In this document: in pieces, positions 7,927-16,203 of the stretch | Position numbering within the stretch: the stretch's first letter is position 1 | How the letters are laid out: each line of letters begins with the position of its first letter | Position numbers and translations under genes: made by a program | Notes under the pieces: model-generated | What the model was told of the DNA's origin: nothing | Databases searched by the model: none | What the model saw: the letters and a program-made list of their open reading frames with translations, nothing else | Source of the DNA: Vibrio sp. ED004 | GTDB taxonomy: Bacteria; Pseudomonadota; Gammaproteobacteria; Enterobacterales; Vibrionaceae | Direction: 5' to 3' | Length of the DNA stretch: 64,000 bases | Assembly (NCBI RefSeq): GCF_023206395.1 | Contig: NZ_CP066149.1 | Span: forward strand, 3,782,001-3,846,000

Positions 7927-9534
7927 ATGAAGAGAATGATTTTAGCGTCATTGATTGGGCTTTTAGCTTCTGGTGCTTACGCTTCGGATTTGAGCTATGG
8001 CGGACCCTATTCGCAAATGAAAGTTAAGTTATGTTCAGACACTCCACCTTCACGTTCTATTTTGCCCGACGGTAGCCTAATTTGTGACGATAACCCACCC
8101 ACTAACGATACATATTGCACTGGTGGTTTTGTCTATGCTGATACGGACATTTTTAATTGTGGTTCTCAGGTTGATCAGGACGGCGACCTAAATAATAACG
8201 GGATACCTGATGATGATGAAGATTGGGACGGTGACGGGCTTGTAAATGGTGTTGACCCTAACCCCACTCTTAACGACAACGCGGAGCTTGATGAAGACAA
8301 TAACGGGATACCCGACAAACTTGATCCTTTTTTTGATTTGTACAAAGCAAGTCGACCCGAGTTTGTAAAGTGTGATGCTCAGGACCCTAAGTGCCAGAGC
8401 ACTAATACAGCTATCTACAGTCTTGCTAATGCCAATCGAGATTTGACGAGAATTATTAATCATATGGCTGAGGGTAATACTAGTAAGCAGTTTACAAGGA
8501 CGCTTGAGAACCTACGCAAAACAATGACCTTTCAAGAAGTCGAGACTCGAAAAGAGCTAAAAGATTTGGAGTACGCTATTAATAACATCGATGGTGGTGT
8601 CGATAATTCTGATTTAATTAAGCGTGAATTTGATAAGGTGGAATTGAATTTTGATGATCTCGACACTAACGTTTTCAGACTGATAAATGATCTCTCTGAC
8701 GTTCGTAGTTTTGCTAGTAGAGCTGATGAATTTTCTCGCAAGAATACCGATAAGAATAACGAAATTTTAGACGCTATTGACGGCATTGAAGTTAGTGGCG
8801 GAGGCTTGACTAGTCAGCAAAAAAATCAGTTGCGCAATGCGGCAAAAGCACATGCAAATCAGAAGCTTCTAAAGACCATAGACTCTACTCTTGATGAAGT
8901 TGCGGTTGATGCTCATAACACAATGGGTGGTCTTGGTGCGATGGCTGGTCGTCTTAGTTCGGTTGACGAAAAACTTGCCAATATGGATGGCCGCTTTACT
9001 CAACTTAGCAACGAGATAGCTGCTATCTCATCTGGTACATCAACGGTTGATTTGTCCGGTGTTGAATCAAGCATAGGTGCCCTATCAGATAAAATAGACG
9101 GCATTGAGGGCGGTAATAATGGAGAAGAGCTCGCTGAAATATCCGGTAAGTTAGACGGTTTGGCTACTGGTATCACTGATATTGGTGATTTATTGAAAGG
9201 CGTGGATGCTTCCAAAGCAGGTATAGACGGTACTTGCATTCAAGGAGGCACTTGTCAGGGATTTTACGATTCTGCTTATGAGGGGGATTTGAGTGATGTT
9301 CTAGAGTCGCAATTACAAACTATGAAAACCTCGGTTGTAGACCCTTTCGTATCTAACTTTGGCAACATCGATTTAAGCGGTGCGAAACGTCCAAACTTCG
9401 GTTTGCCTGTTCCCTTCTACGGCTACTTCTCTTTTGACGACTACATCGATTTGGATTGGATATTTGGTTTCCTTCGCTTCATTTTTTTAGCGTCTACGGC
9501 TTTCTATTGTCGTCAGATTATCTTTGGGGGTTAG
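7927..9534 (+). CDS. pIII-like adsorption protein with calcium-binding-type repeats
   Basis: 535 residues. A signal peptide (about 1-19, ending AYA) is followed by a Cys-containing N-terminal domain. Next comes a stretch at about residues 78-135 with repeated Asp/Asn loops (DQDGDLNNNGIPDDDED, DWDGDGLVNGVDPN, DEDNNGIPDKLDP) like thrombospondin type 3 or EF-hand-like calcium loops. Long coiled-coil segments (about 165-420), a second Cys pair (GTCIQGGTCQG) and a C-terminal membrane anchor follow. This is the plan of pIII/OrfU: receptor domains outside, anchor in the virion tip. It should define which pilus and host the phage uses. The Ca-loop module is unusual for this class. Confidence 0.8.
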   Translation: MKRMILASLIGLLASGAYASDLSYGGPYSQMKVKLCSDTPPSRSILPDGSLICDDNPPTNDTYCTGGFVYADTDIFNCGSQVDQDGDLNNNGIPDDDEDWDGDGLVNGVDPNPTLNDNAELDEDNNGIPDKLDPFFDLYKASRPEFVKCDAQDPKCQSTNTAIYSLANANRDLTRIINHMAEGNTSKQFTRTLENLRKTMTFQEVETRKELKDLEYAINNIDGGVDNSDLIKREFDKVELNFDDLDTNVFRLINDLSDVRSFASRADEFSRKNTDKNNEILDAIDGIEVSGGGLTSQQKNQLRNAAKAHANQKLLKTIDSTLDEVAVDAHNTMGGLGAMAGRLSSVDEKLANMDGRFTQLSNEIAAISSGTSTVDLSGVESSIGALSDKIDGIEGGNNGEELAEISGKLDGLATGITDIGDLLKGVDASKAGIDGTCIQGGTCQGFYDSAYEGDLSDVLESQLQTMKTSVVDPFVSNFGNIDLSGAKRPNFGLPVPFYGYFSFDDYIDLDWIFGFLRFIFLASTAFYCRQIIFGG

Positions 9535-9537
9535 GTT

Positions 9538-9852
9538 ATGGATTGGATTGTTACTTTATTTAATAAGCTCATCGAGTTCCTTTATAAGTTGATTCTTAGC
9601 TTAGTAGACATGCTAAAAGACATGGTTTTTTGGATTGTCGAGCAGTTTATGTCAGCGGTTAATTCTGGTCTTTCTTGGGCGGTTAATGCGTTTCAACCTG
9701 TTGATGTTGGACAGTATTTGCAATCAATACCGCCTAACGTGGCTTGGGTCATGGGTGCGGTTGGCCTACCTCAATGTTTGAGCCTAATTATATCGGCCAT
9801 TGCTTTACGCATGATTTTACAATTGATCCCATTCACAAGGTTAGGTTCGTAA
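9538..9852 (+). CDS. Minor coat/assembly membrane protein (pVI/Ace-like, DUF2523)
   Basis: 104 residues with hydrophobic helices at about 14-42 and 75-97 and no signal peptide. It lies three bases after the pIII-like gene and its stop overlaps the zot start as TAATG (9850-9854). This is the position and topology of pVI of Ff phages and Ace of CTX phage, which cap the pIII end of the filament. The toxin activity reported for Ace cannot be judged from sequence. Confidence 0.78.
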   Translation: MDWIVTLFNKLIEFLYKLILSLVDMLKDMVFWIVEQFMSAVNSGLSWAVNAFQPVDVGQYLQSIPPNVAWVMGAVGLPQCLSLIISAIALRMILQLIPFTRLGS

Positions 9853-10997
9853 TGATTTACTGTATCGCAGGACGACCACGCAGCGGGAAAAGTTATGAGA
9901 GTGTCGCTTTTCATATTATTCCGGCTATCAAAGCTGGTCGAAAAGTCGTGACCAATGTGACTTTAAATGTGCCCTATTTTCAGAAAGTCTTTGGTAATGA
10001 CGTATTGGATTTGATTGAAGTTGTGGACGGTCAGTTAAACCAATACGGTTCCATGGATAGACCGTTTTCAAAGCTTGAGGACTACATAAACGATTGGAGG
10101 GATGCCGATAACAAGGGGCCCCTGTTTGTGATTGATGAAGCTCATATGGTTCTGCCAAATAAGCAGCTAGATAGCAAAATACTCGAGTTCTATTCTCTTC
10201 ATGGTCACTACGGTATAGACATCATCTTGTTGACACAGAATCTAAGGAAGATTCACAAAGATGTTCGCGATATGGTTGAAATGACTTACTACTGTGCCAA
10301 GAATACCGCTTTCGGTAGTAAGAATACTTACACCAAAAAAGTAAGGATTGGTGCAACAACTGAAGTCGTCAATGAAGAGCAGCGCAAATATAAGAAAGCG
10401 TTTTTTCCTTTCTATCAGTCTCATACACAAAGTAGTGGTAGCGTCGCCGAGGCCATGAGTAACGACATCAAACCAATTTGGCATCGGTGGCCATTTTGGA
10501 TGGGTGGATTATTACTTGTGTCGGGTATCATTTTTAATATTTACGCGTGGTCTGGTAGTGATAAGGAATTAGAACCGGTTCTAGATTCTGAACAAAACAA
10601 TGCTGTTGAACCTGCCCAGGTTTCAGTTCCCAACGGCGTCCCAGGTCAAACCGTTAAGCCCGCAAAAAAGTCTTCAGGTTTTGGTCCTCTTAGTGACTTT
10701 GAATTATTGGTTACGGGATACTCTCGTCAGACAGCTTGGATAGACATCTCTCAAAACCTAGTCGATTTTCAAAACTCTTTTGTTCGTATCTATATCGAGG
10801 TTCGTCAGAATGACAGTAAGCTATTCACTTTTAATCAGTCGGAGCTAATCGAAATGGGATATGGTTTTAAGGTTTTAGCTGATTGTGTTTATCGAGTGAC
10901 TTGGGGTGATTCGGTTAAGATTTTGACGTGTGTTGAGCCTAAGGACGATAACCCTGTTAATGATCCTTTCGATTTCAGTAAGGCGGTCAAAATCTAA
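9852..10997 (+). CDS. zot: Zot-family phage assembly ATPase (pI-like)
   Basis: 381 residues from ATG 9852. Walker A is GRPRSGKS (7-14) and Walker B is LFVIDEAH (Asp95, Glu96). A membrane helix (about 215-233, MGGLLLVSGIIF) is followed by a C-terminal periplasmic domain with two cysteines. The protein is the inner-membrane motor that drives extrusion of the filament. The ATG overlaps the previous stop by one base. CTX Zot was also described as an enterotoxin through a C-terminal peptide; nothing here shows such activity. Confidence 0.92.
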   Translation: MIYCIAGRPRSGKSYESVAFHIIPAIKAGRKVVTNVTLNVPYFQKVFGNDVLDLIEVVDGQLNQYGSMDRPFSKLEDYINDWRDADNKGPLFVIDEAHMVLPNKQLDSKILEFYSLHGHYGIDIILLTQNLRKIHKDVRDMVEMTYYCAKNTAFGSKNTYTKKVRIGATTEVVNEEQRKYKKAFFPFYQSHTQSSGSVAEAMSNDIKPIWHRWPFWMGGLLLVSGIIFNIYAWSGSDKELEPVLDSEQNNAVEPAQVSVPNGVPGQTVKPAKKSSGFGPLSDFELLVTGYSRQTAWIDISQNLVDFQNSFVRIYIEVRQNDSKLFTFNQSELIEMGYGFKVLADCVYRVTWGDSVKILTCVEPKDDNPVNDPFDFSKAVKI

Positions 10998-11085
10998 TGA
11001 CTTCTCAGTCATATTATTGATATTTCTCACACAATCTCCTGACTGATAAGATATTTTAATTCTTTGATCTTATGAGCCCTGTGAC

Positions 11086-11655
11086 ATGGAGCATTTGCTT
11101 AACTTAATTTTACCTACCCTAATGCTGATTTTTGCATTTGTGCTTTTATGGAGATTAGTAGGATTACTTACACGCAATATATTTTCTCCTAAAACAAGTA
11201 TTGATAACCCTACGTCTAATTATGAGTATCAACCTATCAGCAAGCTTGTCACATCGAATGAGCTAACCTTTTATCAAGCATTAATCGTCGTAACGAAGGG
11301 CAAGCACACCGTTTTTACTAAGGTACGAATTGCTGACTTGATGACACCAAAAAAAGGAGCTCATGATAAGAAGACATGGTGGAGAGCGTTTAACGCGATT
11401 GCCAAAAAACATGTGGACTTCGTACTGTGTGATCCATTGACGCTTGAAGTAAAGTGTCTGATTGAGTTAGATGATTCAACTCATAACCGACCAGACAGAA
11501 TAGCAAGAGATAAGTTAGTTGATATGGCCGCAGCGTCCGCAGGGGTTGAACTCAAGCACTTCAAAGTCAAAAACAAGTATGACTATTTCGAATTAGAAAA
11601 TGAGCTCTATGGGGTGAGCGATACGCCAGAGCCTGAAAGTATTTATACTCAATAG
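11086..11655 (+). CDS. DUF2726 nuclease-like protein with N-terminal membrane anchor
   Basis: 189 residues. An N-terminal helix (about 5-27, LILPTLMLIFAFVLLWRLVG) is followed by a DUF2726 domain. The core HVDFVLCDPLTLEVKCLIEL, then DD, carries the Asp followed by a (I)ELDD strand typical of restriction-endonuclease-like folds, and it is followed by Arg/Asp-rich RPDRIARDKL. DUF2726 proteins are common in Vibrio mobile regions and have no settled function. It sits downstream of zot with its own gap and a terminator at 11802, so it is cargo or an accessory gene and not a core assembly gene. Confidence 0.72.
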   Translation: MEHLLNLILPTLMLIFAFVLLWRLVGLLTRNIFSPKTSIDNPTSNYEYQPISKLVTSNELTFYQALIVVTKGKHTVFTKVRIADLMTPKKGAHDKKTWWRAFNAIAKKHVDFVLCDPLTLEVKCLIELDDSTHNRPDRIARDKLVDMAAASAGVELKHFKVKNKYDYFELENELYGVSDTPEPESIYTQ

Positions 11656-11801
11656 ATATCGATGAACAAGCCCCGCAGGGATAAGGGCACTCGATGTAGT
11701 TCTTGGGTATACAGCCCCAAATGCCCGATAAGCAGCGAAGCGTAGCTGTCTTGTTGAAACCACATCACCGCCCTTCCTCAATGCCAAGATCACCCTAGCA
11801 G

Positions 11802-11828
11802 AGCCTCACAATACCAGTGGGGCTTTTT
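11802..11828 (+). terminator. Terminator in the phage intergenic region
   Basis: Stem AGCCTCAC/GTGGGGCT (one G-T pair) with a seven-base loop, followed by TTTTT. It ends the zot-DUF2726 transcript about 150 bases after the DUF2726 stop. Confidence 0.7.
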
Positions 11829-11876
11829 GCTACTGCAACCCATAGAACTTCCAACGTTGATGCTTTCGGTATGCTT

Positions 11877-11936
11877 GTTTCGCAGCTCGTTGGGAGGGAC
11901 CCGTTTCGTCGGGAGGGTCCCAACGAGCTGCGGAAC
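11877..11936. other. Long perfect hairpin, candidate phage packaging signal or origin
   Basis: A 15-bp perfect stem (11881-11895 with 11918-11932), extended by four more pairs including one G-T, enclosing a smaller CCCG/CGGG stem. Inoviruses carry stable hairpins like this in their main intergenic region as packaging signal and origins. It is the strongest inverted repeat in the element and lies in a coding gap. Confidence 0.65.
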
Positions 11937-11941
11937 AACAA

Positions 11942-11963
11942 CCCCCGTGTTGTATCACGGGGG
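11942..11963. other. Second intergenic hairpin, candidate replication origin element
   Basis: CCCCCGTG-TTGTAT-CACGGGGG, a perfect eight-pair stem only five bases after the long hairpin. It is not followed by a T-run, so it is unlikely to be a terminator. Two adjacent stems of this kind are typical of filamentous phage plus/minus origins. Confidence 0.6.
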
Positions 11964-12167
11964 TAAATTCGACCTAACTTATAGCCTACTTAGCACTTTT
12001 TCTTTGTTCTTTTAACAATCAAGGTTATGTCGCCTATAACATTTAACGCATTTTTATCTTGGTAGGTAAAGAATCCAATGGATTTCAAAAAATTATACTT
12101 TTATAGGGAGAGAAATTGTTGATAGTTGCTTATAATACAGTTTATTACGGTGATATTGAGATGTACC

Positions 12168-13160
12168 ATGGCAAGCGCAAACCAAATAAAGCAATTAGTA
12201 AGACACTTCATTAAAAAAGACGAGAAACGATTTCTGTCCGTAGTCTTACAAATTTCAGCGCATGAGTCGAAAATTGGTCATACTAAGTTTGCAGAAGAAT
12301 TACGTAACCTTGTAGAGAACGCCAAGCTTGCACTCAACTCCCCTAAGTCAATTGCTCCGGAAGTTGTATCTTCGAATTCATCTCGAATTGACCTTTCGCA
12401 CACCAATGACCTCTTTACTGTAAGTCACCCAACTCTTACCTTTAAAAACATCATCTTGTCTCAAGAAATTGAAGCGAAGCTAGTTAGATTTCTAGATGAA
12501 AATAGAAACTCAACAAAAATTAGACAATATGGTCTCGTTCCGAGAAGACACCTTCTACTTTATGGGCCTCCAGGTACAGGGAAAACAATGTCTGCTAGCG
12601 TGATCGCCCACGAACTCCATTTGCCATTATTTACTGTAAGAATGGACTCATTAATGACTAAATTCATGGGTGAAACTTCTGCTAAGTTAAGAAGTATTTT
12701 CGAGTACATAAGTACTCATAAAGGTGTCTACCTGTTTGATGAATTTGATTCTATAGGCACAAAGAGAAGTGTTACTAATGATGTTGGTGAAGTCAGACGG
12801 GTATTAAACACATTTCTTCAGTTATTGGACGAACACCAATCTGATAGCTTGATTATTTCAGCTACCAATCATAAAGATATACTCGATCATGCGCTTTACC
12901 GTAGGTTTGATGACGTTATTGAGTACGCTCGGCCAACCCATGACTCAATAATGGACCTAATCTCATCACGATTTGTTGCGTTCGATTTGAAAATCAATGA
13001 TTGTGATAAGTTGATGGCCTCTGCTGATGGTTTAAGTTATGCGGAGATAAAGAAAAGCTGTGATGATGCAGTTAAGCTTGCTTTGATAAATAACATACAA
13101 CAAGTAGAACAAAGCGACTTAGTCTCACTACTAAATGAAAGAAAATCTTATCAAAATTGA
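12168..13160 (+). CDS. ietA: AAA+ ATPase of an IetAS-like defence pair (IetA)
   Basis: 330 residues from ATG 12168 (GAG seven bases upstream; the longer frame to 12126 uses a TTG). A helical N-terminal part (1-85) leads into one AAA+ module with Walker A GPPGTGKT (133-140), Walker B LFDEFDS (Asp191, Glu192), the sensor SATNH and an arginine region YRRFDD. The C-terminus is a small helical lid. A TATAAT box at 12131-12136 lies just upstream. The protease gene follows after 21 bases. The AAA plus subtilisin pair is the arrangement of ietA-ietS, first known from Agrobacterium plasmid maintenance and later tested as an anti-phage system. Family assignment is by architecture. Confidence 0.8.
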   Translation: MASANQIKQLVRHFIKKDEKRFLSVVLQISAHESKIGHTKFAEELRNLVENAKLALNSPKSIAPEVVSSNSSRIDLSHTNDLFTVSHPTLTFKNIILSQEIEAKLVRFLDENRNSTKIRQYGLVPRRHLLLYGPPGTGKTMSASVIAHELHLPLFTVRMDSLMTKFMGETSAKLRSIFEYISTHKGVYLFDEFDSIGTKRSVTNDVGEVRRVLNTFLQLLDEHQSDSLIISATNHKDILDHALYRRFDDVIEYARPTHDSIMDLISSRFVAFDLKINDCDKLMASADGLSYAEIKKSCDDAVKLALINNIQQVEQSDLVSLLNERKSYQN

Positions 13161-13181
13161 TATATACCTAGGCTAGGTTAA

Positions 13182-15629
13182 ATGAAAAAACACATAAAGT
13201 TGAACCCCTCCAAGTCTCTTTTAGACTATAGAGCCATATCACCTGTAATTCCTAACAAACCTTTTAGAACAAATAGAGATTTACATTACCAACAAATCAG
13301 AAGTTCCTTCGACAATGCTGTTGTGTCTAGTAAAGATTTATTAGCAAAAGCTGAGGTCATAGTTGGTAAAGAAAACACACCTGAAAATGTGTTGCTATCT
13401 ATCAAAGAGAACGTACGAAACAAAAATCGCCTAAAGCTAGAGTCGCTAGATAATAAATCAATTGAGCTATTATCCGTAAACACTATCGATGGTGTGTGTA
13501 CTGCAAACATATCTTTACCACTAAAAAACCTTGAGAAGTTTTCAGAAAAAATAACGCAGTATGGCCATGAGGTTTCGAAGTCAAACCGTCCAAAGAATCA
13601 ACCTTTAATTGAATCTATCTCAGAAATTTCTTCAACCTCTATTAAAGAACTTTGGTTTAGTACGAAGCCTCTACCTACCGACGTAAACGGTGTCTTTAAC
13701 TTTGAACTTTGGTTTAGTTCAAAAGAATCCGATATCAACGAAATTGAAAAGAAAATTGAGATAGCAAATAGAGCTGCTTCTCTAACAGTCGGGAACGGGT
13801 GTATTACTTTTAAAGACCGAGTGGTTAAGATTGTAACGGGCACGATCGAACAATTAGAGTTGTTTCATCGACTAAGTAATCTGATAGTTGAAGTGAGACC
13901 TGCGGCAACTGTTTGTTCTGATTATCTATCCGCACCCGTCACAGAGCAATTAAGTTGGCAACAGAATCTTTCATACAAAGTGTCTCCCAATGCAGTGCCA
14001 ATTTGTATTTTAGATAGCGGTGTTAATATTCAGCATCCTCTGTTGGTCGCTATTTCTGACCCTAATTCACAAGTCTCATACGATCCAAATTGGCCAGCGG
14101 GCGATCAATTTGGACATGGTACATGGATGGCAGGTACATCCGTATTAGGAGATTTGAAGCATCAACTGAACAATTCTTCTATAGAAATTACGGGGAAAAT
14201 AGAGTCAGGGAAGATTATCTCGGGGTTTTCTCAAAATGACCCAGACTTATATGGACTCATTACAAGTGATGTTGTTTATAACATTGATTCTATTAACCCC
14301 TCTAAAAATCGTATTTATACGTTAGCGACAACATCCGCAGATTACTCATTATTAGGGGCCCCTTCTAGTTGGTCTGCGAAAGTCGACGAATTGGCATCAG
14401 AGTGTCCTGATGACTCTACGAGGAGGCTATTTGTTGTTTCTGCTGGTAACTTACTATTGGACTCTCCAAGAGATCTGCCAACAACGAACCAAAATGCCAG
14501 TATCCAAGAACCCGCAAATGCTTATAACGCTTTAACTGTTGGATATTGGTCAAGTGAAGCATTGTTGAATGAGCCTGGTTACGAGTTGTTTAGTGAACTT
14601 TCTGATATAGGGCCTACGTCAACCTCAAGCCACTCTTGGCATAAGACATCTCCACTAAAACCAGAGGTTGTGTTTGAGGGAGGAAACTTTGGATATGATC
14701 CGGTAATGGATTTCAGCTCTGAGTTCGAAGACCTCAGTATCTTAGCAGTTTCACATGACTTTTCTAATGGTGACTATTTTAGTTATTTTGGAGAAACCAG
14801 TGCCGCCACTGCCCTCGCAACTAACTTTACTTCAAAGGTCTGGTCACAATATCCTGACTACTGGCCGGAAACAATACGTGCCCTAATAGTCCATAGTGCA
14901 GAGTGGCCAGAAAAACTAAAATCACGTTTTAGTCCATTTAAGAATAAGTCTGATGTCGAATCGCTGCTGAGGCTAGGTGGGTACGGGTATCCAAATTTGA
15001 CCAAGGCCCTACGTAGTGGCGACCGAAATGTTAACTTAATCATAGAAGATACGATTCAACCGTACACGTCTGACGGCAAAATGAATGAAATGGCATTGTA
15101 TTCATTACCTTGGCCTTCAAATGAACTCTCGAAACTCGATGATGAGGATGTAAAACTAAAAGTCACTCTGTCTTATTTCATCGAGCCGAACCCCGGAGAA
15201 AGAGGATGGGCAAATAAGTATAAATACTGTTCTCATGGGTTGAGGTTCGAACTAAATTCTGCTGAGGAAAATCAGGAAGAGTTTGCATCACGTATCAATA
15301 AGAAGTACCGAGATGATAATCCTCACATAGACAAAACTGAAAGTGATTCATCGCAATGGATGTTGGGCCAAAGATTAAGAAGCAATGGCTCTATTCACTC
15401 AGATACATGGTCTGGAACAGCAAGAGAACTATCAGAGAAAAAATATTTAGCTATCTTCCCTGTTTCTGGTTGGTGGAAAGAACTAAAATCTGAAAATCGT
15501 CAATTGAGTGTGGCCAAGTATAGTTTGGTGGTATCAATTGAAACACCGGAAAACAATCTTGCTATTTATAACGAGATTCAAAACCTCATCAGCATTGATA
15601 ATCAGATTACAAACCTAATCCAAACATAG
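13182..15629 (+). CDS. ietS: Subtilisin-like serine protease of an IetAS-like defence pair (IetS)
   Basis: 815 residues with no signal peptide, so cytoplasmic. An N-terminal domain of about 260 residues precedes an S8 peptidase domain with the complete triad Asp278 (CILDSGV), His312 (GHGTWMAG) and Ser540 (GETSAATALA). A C-terminal domain of about 200 residues follows, rich in beta-type sequence. In IetAS both proteins are needed and the ATPase probably gates or feeds the protease. The catalytic residues are all present, so it should be active. It ends at a strong terminator. The operon looks A+T-rich and lies in the cargo position of the phage. Confidence 0.82.
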   Translation: MKKHIKLNPSKSLLDYRAISPVIPNKPFRTNRDLHYQQIRSSFDNAVVSSKDLLAKAEVIVGKENTPENVLLSIKENVRNKNRLKLESLDNKSIELLSVNTIDGVCTANISLPLKNLEKFSEKITQYGHEVSKSNRPKNQPLIESISEISSTSIKELWFSTKPLPTDVNGVFNFELWFSSKESDINEIEKKIEIANRAASLTVGNGCITFKDRVVKIVTGTIEQLELFHRLSNLIVEVRPAATVCSDYLSAPVTEQLSWQQNLSYKVSPNAVPICILDSGVNIQHPLLVAISDPNSQVSYDPNWPAGDQFGHGTWMAGTSVLGDLKHQLNNSSIEITGKIESGKIISGFSQNDPDLYGLITSDVVYNIDSINPSKNRIYTLATTSADYSLLGAPSSWSAKVDELASECPDDSTRRLFVVSAGNLLLDSPRDLPTTNQNASIQEPANAYNALTVGYWSSEALLNEPGYELFSELSDIGPTSTSSHSWHKTSPLKPEVVFEGGNFGYDPVMDFSSEFEDLSILAVSHDFSNGDYFSYFGETSAATALATNFTSKVWSQYPDYWPETIRALIVHSAEWPEKLKSRFSPFKNKSDVESLLRLGGYGYPNLTKALRSGDRNVNLIIEDTIQPYTSDGKMNEMALYSLPWPSNELSKLDDEDVKLKVTLSYFIEPNPGERGWANKYKYCSHGLRFELNSAEENQEEFASRINKKYRDDNPHIDKTESDSSQWMLGQRLRSNGSIHSDTWSGTARELSEKKYLAIFPVSGWWKELKSENRQLSVAKYSLVVSIETPENNLAIYNEIQNLISIDNQITNLIQT

Positions 15630-15660
15630 AAAGCTGTTTTAGTGATAGCTTAGGTCAAAT

Positions 15661-15700
15661 AAAAAAGCCGAACCCTCTCGATAAAGGTTCGGCTTCTTTC
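15661..15700 (+). terminator. Terminator of the IetAS-like operon
   Basis: Nine-pair stem AGCCGAACC/GGTTCGGCT (15666-15674 with 15686-15694), preceded by an A-run and followed by TCTTTCTCC. It gives the ATPase/protease pair its own transcript end. Confidence 0.8.
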
Positions 15701-15849
15701 TCCTTGATATGACCAAAAAGGAGGACTGGATACTTAGACAAGGAACGTTGCGCCCCAGTCACAATCACAATACCAATAAAAGTCACATCACATTAGCTTT
15801 CATTAATTAAGCTTTGAACTTACTTCATCAGAACCATACTTTTCTAATG

Positions 15850-16203
15850 CTATTTCTTTATGTTGGCTATCGCTCTAGCAAGGCTAAGTAAGTGTGTTGA
15901 AGTCTTAATCTCTAACTCTGATTGAATACCCAATAATGCAATCCCTGCCAATATTTGTTGTGGCCTCACCACTTGGCCTGTTGGCAGCTCCATACTGTCG
16001 TACAACATTTTGAACTGCATCCAATCTTCACTAACGCTAAGTTCTCTACCTTTGGCCATCCGCATAAGTCGTTTACACTCGGGAGGTATTGGCTTTCCCT
16101 CATCCCAACCTGTGACGGTTCTCACAGTTTTAAAACACAGTTCAGCGACCTCTTCCCTCGTCATTTGGCACTCTAACTCTCGAAAAATGTAATTCTTACT
16201 CAT
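15850..16203 (-). CDS. DUF3653 phage regulator
   Basis: 117 residues from ATG 16203. An N-terminal helix-turn-helix-like block (ECQMTREEVAELCFKTVRTV, then TGWDEGKPIP) is typical of DUF3653 proteins of Vibrio phages, which are thought to bind DNA. The ATG overlaps an upstream in-frame stop as ATGAGTAA and has no good ribosome site of its own, so it is probably translated by coupling. In the prophage the upstream frame starts right of attR. In the circular phage it would be the DUF3693 gene. The role (repressor, antirepressor or copy control) is unknown. Confidence 0.7.
   Translation of the reverse strand: MSKNYIFRELECQMTREEVAELCFKTVRTVTGWDEGKPIPPECKRLMRMAKGRELSVSEDWMQFKMLYDSMELPTGQVVRPQQILAGIALLGIQSELEIKTSTHLLSLARAIANIKK

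Noticed and set aside
9852..10997. Zot as an enterotoxin
   Set aside because: The sequence supports a phage assembly ATPase; toxin activity cannot be read from it.
12027..12050. GTTAT...ATAAC inverted repeat resembling an integron attC end
   Set aside because: Only five paired bases, no second pair of boxes and no cassette structure.
12030..12060. Possible third dif-like site between the phage hairpins and the defence genes
   Set aside because: Only one arm (ATTTAACGCAT) shows partial similarity and no XerC arm lies at the right distance, so the defence pair is not bounded by its own visible site.
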